Below are positions 1 through 7,761 of a stretch of DNA of 20,002 nucleotides, in pieces. Numbering within the stretch: position 1 is the stretch's first letter; every line of letters begins with the position of its first letter. Source of the stretch: Chloroflexota bacterium (lineage in GTDB: Bacteria; Chloroflexota; Ktedonobacteria; Ktedonobacterales; Ktedonobacteraceae); NCBI GenBank assembly GCA_902812455.1, contig CADDZH010000099.1:1-20002 (forward strand). Direction: 5' to 3'. The position numbers and the translations under genes were made by a program. The notes under the pieces were generated by a model. It was not told the DNA's origin. It saw only the letters and a program-made list of their open reading frames with translations, and did no database searches.

Positions 1-199
1 GTACAGCAGGCATTGAGCGCATAAGCATGATGAATGTTTCCGATCAAATAAGGTCATGAGGAACGGGATCGTACCTGTAGGGGCAAGGCTACCTTGCAGG
101 GCGACTGAGTCACCCTCTCCGGGGGAGAGGTAATAGCAGAACGGTAGACGCGGCAGCATCGTTGTCGCCCTGCATAGCAAACCTGTGGAGCGGGGTGGC

Positions 200-256
200 G
201 TGGGGGCCTTGTGCTTGTCCGGCTGGCCAGGACGGGGACAGGCACCAGGCCCCCAC
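200..256. repeat. Large GC-rich hairpin
   Basis: GTGGGGGCCT at 200-209 is the exact reverse complement of AGGCCCCCAC at 247-256, giving a perfect 10-bp outer stem. Inside it TGTCC (216-220) pairs with GGACA (236-240) after an asymmetric internal loop. No T-run follows on either strand, so it is not a standard terminator. It may be part of a mobile palindromic repeat or a structured transcript. Confidence 0.5.
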
Positions 257-368
257 CCTTCTCCTCATCTCCCTCTGTCCCTACAGAACCGAGGCGAGGT
301 GTGTCGTGGGTACGCCTGCCCCTACGAACTGTCACTTCTGGGGAATATCAGGCGTATTCTTACTATAG

Positions 369-395
369 ATATATGTTAGATTTGTAGACATATAT
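369..395. promoter_or_regulatory. AT-rich dyad upstream of the GH57 gene
   Basis: ATATATGT (369-376) and ACATATAT (388-395) form a perfect 8-bp inverted repeat with an 11-nt spacer. TTAGAT also occurs twice, at 376-381 and 395-400, with a 19-bp period. The site is about 90 bp upstream of the chosen start of the GH57 gene in an otherwise GC-rich region. It resembles an operator for a dimeric repressor. No regulator can be named. Confidence 0.35.
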
Positions 396-484
396 TAGAT
401 ACTGAAAAAGGCACCTTGACAAGTAGAAATGTAGTGACCCCTCTTGTGGGGGTCAGGCATCTGTTCACCAATGAAGGTGATTGC

Positions 485-1957
485 ATGATTGAACAAAAAA
501 ATGCTATTGATTCGCTAGCCCGCCCGGTAACAGGCAGCACTTATCTATGCCTGTACGGGCATTTTTATCAGCCGCCTCGCGAGAATCCTTTTACAGGAAT
601 TCTCCCTGTAGAGCCAGAGGCTACACCTTTTGCCAACTTTAATGAAAAAATTACTGCTGAATGTTATCGTCCAAATGCCGAGGCTGGCAATTTTACAGCT
701 ATCAGCTATGATATGGGGCCGACGCTGGCTTCGTGGCTAGAAAAAGCTCATCCTGATGTATACGAGCAGATCATCGACACCGACCGCAAGCACCTCGCTC
801 GCTACGGCGTTGGCAATGCCCTCGCGCAGGCATATAACCATACCATCCTACCTCTTGCCTCTACGCGCGATAAACGCACACAAATTGTCTGGGGATTGAG
901 CGATTTTCGCCATCGCTATGGCCATGATGCTCATGGCATGTGGCTGGCGGAAACCGCTGTTGACCTTGAGTGCCTGGATCTGCTGGCCCAGCACGGTATC
1001 ACCTATACCGTGCTTGCTCCCTGGCAGGCTGCAATGCCCGTTGATACTACAGAGCCGTACATTGTGCCGTTGCTTGGTGGCCGCAGCATCACCGTCTTCT
1101 TCTTCAATGGGCCTCTATCTGGTGGCGTCTCCTTCGACTGGAATACCACCAGCAACGCCGACCTCTTCGCCGCATCCTACTTGCCCGCGCATATTGACGA
1201 GAGCAAGCGCGACGCGGGAGAAGTGCAGCTCATACTTATTGCTACCGATGGAGAACTCTACGGCCACCACAAGCCCTGGCGCGATAAATTCCTCTATCGC
1301 CTCATTCATACTGGTGCGCCCAGCTATGGCTTTGAAATCTGCACGCTGGAACGCTACATGCTCGCGCATCCTGCTACCAGGGAAATCCAGTTGCGCGTAC
1401 CAAGCGCCTGGAGTTGCGGGCACGGCGTCGCTCGCTGGGATACCGGCTGTGAATGCACCGAGGGGGATAGCAACTGGAAAGGGGCCTTGCGCCGCGCCCT
1501 CAATAACCTGGCGCAACACATGGATCAGCTCTTCGAGCAATACGCAGGTGAGGCGCTGAGCGATCCCTGGGCAGCGCGCGACGGCTATCTTGAGTTACGT
1601 AATGGCTGGGTGACGGAGGAAGAGTTCTGGACTCGCTATGGCAAGCAGCAGCGCCGGCCCGAAGACCCGCAACTAGCTCAGCGAGCGCTCTTGCTGCTCG
1701 AAGCGCAATATTACCAGCAGTGCAGCTTCACGAGCTGCGGCTTCTTCTTTGAAGACCTGGATCGCATCGAGCCTCGCAACAACATCGCCTTCGCGCGCCG
1801 GGCCATCAGCCTTGCCTGGCAGGCGCTGGGCATCGATCTGCAGCAAAATTTCCTGCACGATTTAAAGGAAGCCAGAAGCTGGCGCAGTGGTGTTACCGGG
1901 GCACAGGTGTACCGGCAACTACCTGTGGTGAAGCCGGGAATGCTGCCGCCTCTATAA
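485..1957 (+). CDS. Glycoside hydrolase family 57 protein with DUF3536-type C-terminus
   Basis: This 490-aa protein is probably a retaining alpha-glucan-acting enzyme or glucan transferase, presumably cytoplasmic because no signal peptide is seen. The N-terminus carries the conserved GHFYQPPREN block (residues 25-34), followed by ITAECYRPN, GNALAQAYNH and GMWLAETAVD. In that last block E156 is the expected GH57 nucleophile. D255 in ATDGELYGHH is the expected acid/base. The C-terminal part (about 300-485) has the SCGHGVARW and FTSCGFFF signatures of DUF3536. The start at 485 is preferred because AAGGTGA lies 5-6 nt upstream; an in-frame TTG at 416 would add 23 unsupported residues. As I recall them, many GH57/DUF3536 proteins are nearer 800 aa, so this is a short version, although both catalytic residues are present. 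The substrate cannot be read from the sequence. Confidence 0.88.
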   Translation: MIEQKNAIDSLARPVTGSTYLCLYGHFYQPPRENPFTGILPVEPEATPFANFNEKITAECYRPNAEAGNFTAISYDMGPTLASWLEKAHPDVYEQIIDTDRKHLARYGVGNALAQAYNHTILPLASTRDKRTQIVWGLSDFRHRYGHDAHGMWLAETAVDLECLDLLAQHGITYTVLAPWQAAMPVDTTEPYIVPLLGGRSITVFFFNGPLSGGVSFDWNTTSNADLFAASYLPAHIDESKRDAGEVQLILIATDGELYGHHKPWRDKFLYRLIHTGAPSYGFEICTLERYMLAHPATREIQLRVPSAWSCGHGVARWDTGCECTEGDSNWKGALRRALNNLAQHMDQLFEQYAGEALSDPWAARDGYLELRNGWVTEEEFWTRYGKQQRRPEDPQLAQRALLLLEAQYYQQCSFTSCGFFFEDLDRIEPRNNIAFARRAISLAWQALGIDLQQNFLHDLKEARSWRSGVTGAQVYRQLPVVKPGMLPPL

Positions 1958-1998
1958 TGAAATGTGACAATCAAGACCGACAAGGCCAGTGTGTGGCA

Positions 1999-2100
1999 TG
2001 TCATGTTGAGCGAGTGAGCCGTAGCCCTGAGCGCAGCGAAGGGGAAGGGGAAACATCCGCTGCCCATCGCTGGAGATCCTTCGCTTCGCTCAGGATGACA
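1999..2100. repeat. MITE-like inverted repeat between convergent genes
   Basis: CCTGAGCGCAGCGAAGG (2026-2042) and CCTTCGCTTCGCTCAGG (2078-2094) are inverted copies matching at 16 of 17 positions. The unit is bounded by TGTCATG at 1999 and GGATGACA ending at 2100. This is the 'TGTCATCCTGAGCG...' palindrome type found in intergenic regions of many bacterial genomes (established knowledge). It sits in the 183-bp gap between two convergent stop codons and could act as a bidirectional terminator or RNA stabiliser. No coding sequence is seen in the gap. Confidence 0.7.
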
Positions 2101-2140
2101 AGTATTACCGATCCTGGTTGTTAAACATCATAAAAGAGGT

Positions 2141-3862
2141 TTAATACACGATGATCTGTGTGTTCCAGTCAGTGTTGGCGTAGAGCCAGGCGGCATCGTC
2201 TTCCTGCATGTTGATGCAGCCGTGACTGCCGTTGCCGGCGAACTGCTCGTCGCCACCCGCGTCATAATGCGGGAACTGTGTGCCTGGACCGAAGTTCACG
2301 CGCCACCAGGCATCGTGAATAAAGTAGCCGTCGTAGTGATAGTTGATGGCGTAGTTGATCGGCGTCGGCGGATACCAGTAGGGCGAATCGGGCGGATCGC
2401 TCGATTTGAACACCGTTGGTGACTCACGATCCAGCACAGTCCAGTGACCGGGCAGCGCCGGCAACTCGACACGTCCCGTCGTGACATAGAATGCCCTGAC
2501 CAGCTTGCCGTTCTGGTACAGGCGTAGCGCCTGCTCCACCATCGAGACGACGATGATCTGCCCTATCAGGTGATAATGCTGGATCAGCTCCAGGTCTGTG
2601 GCATGCGGCTGGTTGTAGGGCGTTTTGTCGTAGTAATCCTGCTCCAACATTTGCAAATTGAAGAACTCGTCGTTCTCGTCATTCACAACGGACTGGAAGT
2701 CCGACGGCGTGTAGGCCTCGCTCAGTTCCACCTGCAGCCAGTAGCCAATCCCATTCATGGTATAGCCGGAGTCGAGGATATAATTGTTCCCATCAAAGGA
2801 GTCATGGTAGGGATGGGCGTTGCCCCAGGCGTTCGCGGCTTTGTCGAGCGCTCCAATCAGGTAGTTGGCCGCTCCCTGCACTAATTCATCATGTATCGCA
2901 GCCATATCGGCATCGATCTGCCTGGAGAAGGCCAGGTAATCCCCAATTGTTCTGGCTGCCTTCATCAAAGCCTTGTCAGCGTTATAGCGCTTCTGGTAGG
3001 GAGATGGGTCTAAGCCGTAGGTTTTGAGCAGGTTGATCTGCGTTTGGAACTCGCTCAATTTCGCTGCCCCAACATAAGGAATCGCTGCTGTCGAGTTCAC
3101 GATCGCTTGCTGGTACTGGGCATCGATCAAGGCATCGAGACGCTGGAAATCACTTGCGGTCACAGATTGATTGAAGGTTTGCAGGTCGCTCTGGTATTGA
3201 GCTTGCATAGCTGTGACATCGATCTGGGCCCCCTGCAGTTGGCTGATCACATTTTTAAAGGCTGAGAGATGTTCAAAGACCAGGCCCATCAAGCCGAGCG
3301 CCTGCATTGCTCGCTGCGCGTCCTGCTTGACCACCGTATAGTCTTTGGGATACTGCGCTTGAGCAAGCAAGAGTTGATCGCGGTTGTACTGCGCGATAAA
3401 AGGCTGGAGATTATTAATATGCTCTGCTTTCCTGCGAGCGATTGCCTGCTCGAAGCCTTGCATATTGGTTTCCGCCTGTACCTGGTACTGGTCAGTAGTG
3501 GTAGTAATCACATTTTGTAGTTCTTGTAGAAGCTTATTATACTGATTTGCCAGGTTATTGTAATAGTTCGTATCCGGCTGGTCATTAAAAGGAGAAAAAG
3601 GAGCGCCAGTACTGCTTAACTGCTGCTCTTGCTTTTGGATAGGACTCAATGAGGTAGCAGGTACACCTATTTGTTGCGCGTGCTGGATCAACTGATCGAG
3701 CCTTGTCTTGCTTTGGCTAGCCCGTTGCTGAGATTGCGGACTTCCCCCACACGCGGACAGGAGCGCTACTAAACTCAGCAGGAGCGCAGTAAATACTACT
3801 CTGGATACCCTGGCGATCCGTACCTGCTGGTGAGGCATATGTACAGACCCCTTCCTATACAT
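2141..3862 (-). CDS. L,D-transpeptidase (YkuD) lipoprotein with long helical N-terminal region
   Basis: Predicted to act on the cell surface, where YkuD enzymes cross-link or remodel peptidoglycan through a catalytic cysteine. The N-terminus has a basic start, a hydrophobic segment (about residues 21-36) and a lipobox LLSAC with C38 as the lipidated cysteine. Residues ~45-420 are Gln-rich and look mostly helical or coiled. The YkuD domain spans ~435-573 and contains H516 in FIHDAWW and H547/C549 in the SHGCINM catalytic motif, so the active site is complete. The start at 3862 has GGAGG 8 nt upstream; ATG at 3838, preceded by GGAAGGGG, is an alternative that keeps the signal sequence (565 aa). 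The gene begins 6 bp after the ffh stop and its ribosome-binding site lies in the last ffh codons, so co-transcription with ffh is likely. Confidence 0.88.
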   Translation of the reverse strand: MYRKGSVHMPHQQVRIARVSRVVFTALLLSLVALLSACGGSPQSQQRASQSKTRLDQLIQHAQQIGVPATSLSPIQKQEQQLSSTGAPFSPFNDQPDTNYYNNLANQYNKLLQELQNVITTTTDQYQVQAETNMQGFEQAIARRKAEHINNLQPFIAQYNRDQLLLAQAQYPKDYTVVKQDAQRAMQALGLMGLVFEHLSAFKNVISQLQGAQIDVTAMQAQYQSDLQTFNQSVTASDFQRLDALIDAQYQQAIVNSTAAIPYVGAAKLSEFQTQINLLKTYGLDPSPYQKRYNADKALMKAARTIGDYLAFSRQIDADMAAIHDELVQGAANYLIGALDKAANAWGNAHPYHDSFDGNNYILDSGYTMNGIGYWLQVELSEAYTPSDFQSVVNDENDEFFNLQMLEQDYYDKTPYNQPHATDLELIQHYHLIGQIIVVSMVEQALRLYQNGKLVRAFYVTTGRVELPALPGHWTVLDRESPTVFKSSDPPDSPYWYPPTPINYAINYHYDGYFIHDAWWRVNFGPGTQFPHYDAGGDEQFAGNGSHGCINMQEDDAAWLYANTDWNTQIIVY

Positions 3863-3868
3863 ACAGAA

Positions 3869-5380
3869 TTACCTCCTTCCGCTTCTGGCTTTTTGCTTCT
3901 GCTTGCGCTTTTCTTTGCGCGCAGCCTTTCCAGTTTTCTTACCGCCGAAACCGGCCGGCTTCGGCGCTGCCGGCATATTTGGCATCGCTGGCATGCCTGG
4001 CATTCCGCCCCCCATTCCAGGCATGCCCATGCCGCCAAATTGCCGCGCCAGTTGCGCCCACTTCCCTTTGCCTGTGGACATCTGGCGAATCATCGTGCGC
4101 ATCTCATTGAATTGCTGCAGCAACTGGTTGATTTCCTGAACCGTCGTCCCGCTGCCACGAGCAATACGCTTGCGCCGGCTTCCATTGATAATATCGGGAT
4201 TGCGCCTCTCCTCTTTCGTCATAGAAAGCACAATGGCCTCGATATGCTTCATCTGGTTGCCTTCCAGCGCCTCTTCCATCTCCGGCATGGCCGCCAGTTT
4301 ATTGAAGCCCGGCATCATCTCCATAACCTGGCGCAATGGCCCCATGCGCTTCAATTGACGCATGGCCGCCAGGAAATCTTCCAGGTCGAATTTGCCCTGC
4401 TGCAATTTCGCCTGGGCTTTGAGCGCTTCTTCCTGGTCGATTGTCTCTTGCGCACGTTCTATGAGTGAGAGTACATCTCCCATTCCTAGTATACGCGAGG
4501 CCAAACGCTCTGGATAGAAAGGCTCCAAGGCATCCACTTTTTCACCGACACCTAGAAACTTGATCGGTACGCCCGTCACGGCCCGCATAGAGAGCGCCGC
4601 GCCGCCGCGTGCATCGCCTTCCATCTTGGTCAGAATCATGCCTGTCAGCGAGACCGCCTTGTTGAAGTCATCCGCCACGCGCACCGCTTCCTGGCCCGTC
4701 AATGCGTCAGCCACCAGCAATACCTCGCGGGGATTGACACGCTGGCGAATGCGCCTGACCTCGTTCATCATGCGCTCATCAATATTGAGGCGTCCCGCTG
4801 TATCGAGGATCACCACCGTAGCGGCCTGCTCGCGTGCATAATCGAGCGCATGCACGCAGATATCCACCGGGTCTGCCCCCATCGGCTCGGAATAGACGGG
4901 GATCGAGATCTGTTTCCCCAGCGTTTGCAACTGCTGGATAGCAGCAGGGCGGTACATGTCGGCAGCAACCATAATTGGCCGCTGGCCCTGCTTGCGCAGG
5001 TAGTTGGCCAGCTTGGCCGCCATCGTCGTCTTACCGGAACCCTGCAAGCCGACCAGCATAATCACATTGGGAGGCGTTCCACTCAGATCGAGCTTGTTCT
5101 GCTCGCCTTCCCCTCCCAGCATCTCGATCAATTCGTCATTGACAATTGAGAGCACCTGCTGCGCAGGAGAGAGGCTGCCCAGCACCTCGCTGCCAATAGC
5201 CTTCTCTCTCACCCGCTCGACAAACTGCCGTACTACTTTGAGGCTTACGTCAGCTTCCAGTAACGCCAGCCGCACCTCGCGCATGGCCTCGTTGACATCA
5301 GCCTCCGTTAGCTTGCCTTTGCCGCTCAGGTTGGCAAATATCCCCTCAAGTCGCTTTGATAAGCTTTCAAACATTGCCAT
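3869..5380 (-). CDS. ffh: Signal recognition particle protein Ffh (SRP54)
   Basis: GTPase of the signal recognition particle: it binds SRP RNA and the signal sequences of nascent membrane and exported proteins and docks with FtsY. Starting at 5380 the protein is 503 aa. N domain ~1-95. G domain with GLQGSGKT (111-118), DTAGRL (193-198) and TKMEGDARGG (251-260). The M domain follows, with the RNA-binding signature RRKRIARGSGTT. The tail is a Met/Gly/Pro-rich repeat (GMPGM-type) followed by a very basic Lys/Arg stretch. ATG at 5380 is chosen because the family starts near MFESLS and GGGAGAGG lies about 12 nt upstream; ATG at 5410 has no ribosome-binding site. The gene has its own extended -10 promoter and is followed 6 bp later by the L,D-transpeptidase gene. 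Confidence 0.96.
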   Translation of the reverse strand: MAMFESLSKRLEGIFANLSGKGKLTEADVNEAMREVRLALLEADVSLKVVRQFVERVREKAIGSEVLGSLSPAQQVLSIVNDELIEMLGGEGEQNKLDLSGTPPNVIMLVGLQGSGKTTMAAKLANYLRKQGQRPIMVAADMYRPAAIQQLQTLGKQISIPVYSEPMGADPVDICVHALDYAREQAATVVILDTAGRLNIDERMMNEVRRIRQRVNPREVLLVADALTGQEAVRVADDFNKAVSLTGMILTKMEGDARGGAALSMRAVTGVPIKFLGVGEKVDALEPFYPERLASRILGMGDVLSLIERAQETIDQEEALKAQAKLQQGKFDLEDFLAAMRQLKRMGPLRQVMEMMPGFNKLAAMPEMEEALEGNQMKHIEAIVLSMTKEERRNPDIINGSRRKRIARGSGTTVQEINQLLQQFNEMRTMIRQMSTGKGKWAQLARQFGGMGMPGMGGGMPGMPAMPNMPAAPKPAGFGGKKTGKAARKEKRKQKQKARSGRR

Positions 5381-5437
5381 AATTGTGTGTGTCCTCTCCC
5401 CAACAATCATTCAATAGAACAGAATGGTACGGCTCTC

Positions 5438-5446
5438 ATTATATCA
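5438..5446 (-). promoter_or_regulatory. Extended -10 promoter for ffh
   Basis: On the minus strand the sequence reads TGATATAAT: a perfect TATAAT (5443-5438) preceded directly by TGn. No good -35 is present at 16-18 bp, as is usual for extended -10 promoters, but an A-tract lies upstream. The expected start near 5431 gives a leader of about 50 nt before ATG 5380. The site lies between the stop of the upstream gene (5475) and ffh. Confidence 0.5.
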
Positions 5447-5474
5447 CGTTTGCCATCGCTTTTTTGCTTTAACA

Positions 5475-6923
5475 TCAATAGCCTGCTCTCTGGGCGAGTT
5501 CCTGCGCCAGGCCTTGTTCATAGGCATCGGCGAGGGGCAGGTATGGCCAGAGGCGATGAGCAAGGGCATTGGCTGCCAGCAAAACGCCAAAACGATGCAA
5601 GCAAATGGCTACCTCTGAGGAGGGACTTGATGCCGAGGTCGGAGTACCGGCGCTCTCGGCCAGGTTTGTAACTACCAGGCATCCGGTCGCCAGGGTGGGA
5701 TCGGGCACAAAATTCCACTGCGGCGAGATAAATGTATTATTGTACTTCGCATCCCCAAGAAATCCTACCTCATTTTGAGCCGCAGCGCAGGTGATCTTTG
5801 GAGCGCCAAAAATTGATGCGCTTGTCTCCGCAAGAGAAGGGATAACGACGTGCCACCCCCGGCTATCCCAGGTAATCTGCAACTCTATGAGGTACTCATC
5901 TACAGGATTTCCGGTAGCATAATCCCAGAGCGTATTATCTGACTGGTTCTGGGCAACTACCCGGCCATCTAACGTAGTAAAGTTCCACGCGGGACGCACA
6001 GGAGCAGCCACATCCCAGGCCTTTACCTGTGGAGCGGGAGAAAAAGGTGCTCGCGTCGCTGCCCCTGGGCAGAACAGGTGACAGTTCTGAAAAGAGAATG
6101 CACAAGGGGTTTGGGGACTATTACATGGCGCATTCGCTGCCGCGTCGGTATCCAAGTGAAAACTGAGCACCGCTCTCAATGGCTGCTTTGCAGTTCTATA
6201 ACAAGCAGGCACCGGCGTTGATTCATTACCACACGCTGTAGAAAACACGTAGAGTTCTCCTGGCCGCACAATATCGCTGGATTGCTGGGTATCGAGTCCC
6301 TGCTGGACTGCGCGAATGAGCGCAGCGCGCTGTGTACTGGACAGCGTATCCAGCGACTCTGAGAAGGTAATGATGGCGGCAAAGAGCTCCGATCCCACGC
6401 GGGCAGTCCCACTATCGTCGCAGGTATCGGTAGCAAAGTCGGCAGGCACCGATACTACACATGTCAGCGGAAGAAATGGGGGAGCTTGCCACGTTACTAC
6501 ATGCTGGCCACGTGAGAGACGCAGCGGCGGATCAACTCCGATAATGGGTAATCGAGCAAGGGCATGTCCATCAATCAAGGCATGTCCCCACAGCGGGTCT
6601 CCCTGGATATAGAAGAGATCTGCTCCTGGTCCCAGCACTGGAGTAGCGGTAGCCGGTGGTGGAACAAGGTGATCTATCACAAAAGTTCGCACGGAAGCAG
6701 TGCTTCCCAGGATGATGAGCGCTGCCAGCACAACTACACCGGCAGTAACAACAAGCCCTGCTATACGCCGGTGCCGAGCCAGCCGTGGTCGCAGGGACGA
6801 ATCCGGCGCCTGAGAAGAAGTGACAGCGTGACTATGGCCATTGAGAGCCTTTCCTGATTCGTCTATATCAGTCACTTCAACTGCGAAATCATCTTGCAGT
6901 GGCTCGTCGTCTTTCCCCGGCAT
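5475..6923 (-). CDS. Exported single-pass membrane protein of unknown function
   Basis: I do not recognise a characterised family. The 482-aa protein has an acidic N-terminus (1-50), a basic RLARHRR anchor at about 47-53, one hydrophobic segment (~54-75), and then about 400 residues that should lie outside the cell by the positive-inside rule. The stretch just after the membrane (about 100-160) has the pattern 'IDG ... LP ... PPLRLSRGQHVVTW ... PF', which resembles a PEGA-type surface beta domain; this is an inference. More than ten cysteines are spread through the outer part, several in close pairs (APCNSPQTPC, NCHLFC), suggesting disulfides. The start is supported by GGGAG 6 nt before ATG 6923. 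It lies upstream of ffh on the same strand with a 94-bp gap that contains a separate ffh promoter, so a functional link is not implied. Confidence 0.75.
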   Translation of the reverse strand: MPGKDDEPLQDDFAVEVTDIDESGKALNGHSHAVTSSQAPDSSLRPRLARHRRIAGLVVTAGVVVLAALIILGSTASVRTFVIDHLVPPPATATPVLGPGADLFYIQGDPLWGHALIDGHALARLPIIGVDPPLRLSRGQHVVTWQAPPFLPLTCVVSVPADFATDTCDDSGTARVGSELFAAIITFSESLDTLSSTQRAALIRAVQQGLDTQQSSDIVRPGELYVFSTACGNESTPVPACYRTAKQPLRAVLSFHLDTDAAANAPCNSPQTPCAFSFQNCHLFCPGAATRAPFSPAPQVKAWDVAAPVRPAWNFTTLDGRVVAQNQSDNTLWDYATGNPVDEYLIELQITWDSRGWHVVIPSLAETSASIFGAPKITCAAAQNEVGFLGDAKYNNTFISPQWNFVPDPTLATGCLVVTNLAESAGTPTSASSPSSEVAICLHRFGVLLAANALAHRLWPYLPLADAYEQGLAQELAQRAGY

Positions 6924-6959
6924 CGCAAACTCCCAGGCTGTATCAACTCTTGCTTTTTA

Positions 6960-6987
6960 TTGACATGTGCTTCGTTTCAAATATAGA
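6960..6987 (+). promoter_or_regulatory. Promoter for the UbiG-like methyltransferase gene
   Basis: TTGACA (6960-6965, 6/6 match) is followed by a 16-bp spacer and TATAGA (6982-6987, 4/6). The predicted start near 6994 gives a leader of about 43 nt before GTG 7037. The -10 overlaps the -10 of the divergent promoter on the other strand. Confidence 0.45.
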
Positions 6988-7008
6988 CTTTCTTGAAAAG
7001 GAAATCAA
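6980..7008 (-). promoter_or_regulatory. Divergent promoter for the exported-protein gene
   Basis: Read on the minus strand: TTGATT (7008-7003), a 17-bp spacer, then TATATT (6985-6980, 5/6). It points at the gene starting at 6923. The two opposing -10 boxes share 6982-6985, so the two promoters cannot be occupied at the same time. Confidence 0.45.
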
Positions 7009-7036
7009 TTATACTCTGAAAGGTAGTTAAGTTCAG

Positions 7037-7750
7037 GTGTTGGGCCGCAAACAGCCACAAAAAGAAATTTTTGCTTCCTATAACTGGTGGGATAGGGGCT
7101 GCATGCTCAACCAGATCACTCCCGAACGCGCCGATTACATCGAGTCACGCATTAACAGGGTTTTTGGTGAGAACGCCATTGCCCAGCAGGAGATTCTGGA
7201 AATTGGTTGCGGCGGTGGGCTGCTCTGCGAAGAACTTGCGCATCGCAAGGCTATGATGGTGGGCATCGACCCATCAGAGGAGGCGTTAGAGGTTGCACGC
7301 CGGCATATCCAGCAGAGTGGGCTGGGTCACAATGTCTACTACCAGCAAGGCTTAGCGGAAGCCCTGCCCTACGCCGACGGCAGTTTCTCAGCCATCATCT
7401 GCCTCGATGTGCTGGAGCATGTAGATAACCTGGAGAAAACTATTGCAGAAATTGCTCGCGTGCTTGCCCCCGGTGGCATCTTCATCTTCGATACCATCAA
7501 TCGCACCTTGCTGGCGCGAATAGTGGTGATCTGGATCGGCGAACATATCCCGGCAACAGGCCTGGTTCCTGGCATCCACAACTACCAGAAGTTCATCAAG
7601 CCGCGAGAACTACGATCATTACTCATACAACATGGACTACAGGTACGCGAACTCACCGGTTTCATGCCACGAGGCTTGGCCAGAGGCCGCCTTATATTTG
7701 GCCCCGGCTGGTTTACCGGCATGTCCTATATTGGCTACGCTACTAAATAA
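7037..7750 (+). CDS. Class I SAM-dependent methyltransferase, UbiG-like
   Basis: The 237-aa cytoplasmic enzyme has a clear Rossmann methyltransferase core: motif I ILEIGCGGG (53-61), an acidic post-I residue in VGIDPSEEAL, LPYADGSFSAIICLDVLEHV for motifs II/III, and RVLAPGGIFIFDTINR. The N-terminal FASYNWWD and the DTINRTLLA-type segment resemble UbiG/COQ3 O-methyltransferases of quinone biosynthesis, but no other quinone gene is nearby. The substrate is therefore unproven and no symbol is given. The start is GTG at 7037; AAAGGTAG lies about 10 nt upstream, and TTG at 7040 is a weak alternative. The gene is alone in its transcription unit and ends 11 bp from the convergent XRE gene. Confidence 0.82.
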   Translation: MLGRKQPQKEIFASYNWWDRGCMLNQITPERADYIESRINRVFGENAIAQQEILEIGCGGGLLCEELAHRKAMMVGIDPSEEALEVARRHIQQSGLGHNVYYQQGLAEALPYADGSFSAIICLDVLEHVDNLEKTIAEIARVLAPGGIFIFDTINRTLLARIVVIWIGEHIPATGLVPGIHNYQKFIKPRELRSLLIQHGLQVRELTGFMPRGLARGRLIFGPGWFTGMSYIGYATK

Positions 7751-7761
7751 ATTTTAAGAAG

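Larger units (their letters stand above)
1..415. other. Gene-free, palindrome-rich intergenic stretch
   Basis: I see no credible gene here; the short open frames overlap one another on both strands and lack ribosome-binding sites. The stretch is crowded with inverted repeats: GCAAGG/CCTTGC with a 3-nt loop at 83-97, the odd palindrome GACTGAGTC at 102-110, CCTCTCC/GGAGAGG with a GGG loop at 114-130, and a large hairpin at 200-256. GTAGGGGCA near position 78 is mirrored by TGCCCCTAC near 318. At 369-395 an AT-rich dyad lies upstream of the GH57 gene. This looks like a REP-like or MITE-like intergenic repeat cluster, but only one copy is visible, so that reading is an inference. No convincing sigma-70 promoter was found for the downstream gene. 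Confidence 0.5.

Noticed and set aside
416..484. Upstream TTG start for the GH57 gene
   Set aside because: The extra 23 residues have no ribosome-binding site, while ATG 485 has AAGGTGA at good spacing.
918..1559. 213-codon open frame on the plus strand
   Set aside because: It is an out-of-frame shadow within the GH57 gene, which has the catalytic motifs.
3830..4468. 212-codon open frame on the plus strand
   Set aside because: It is antisense to ffh, whose M-domain sequence is unmistakable.
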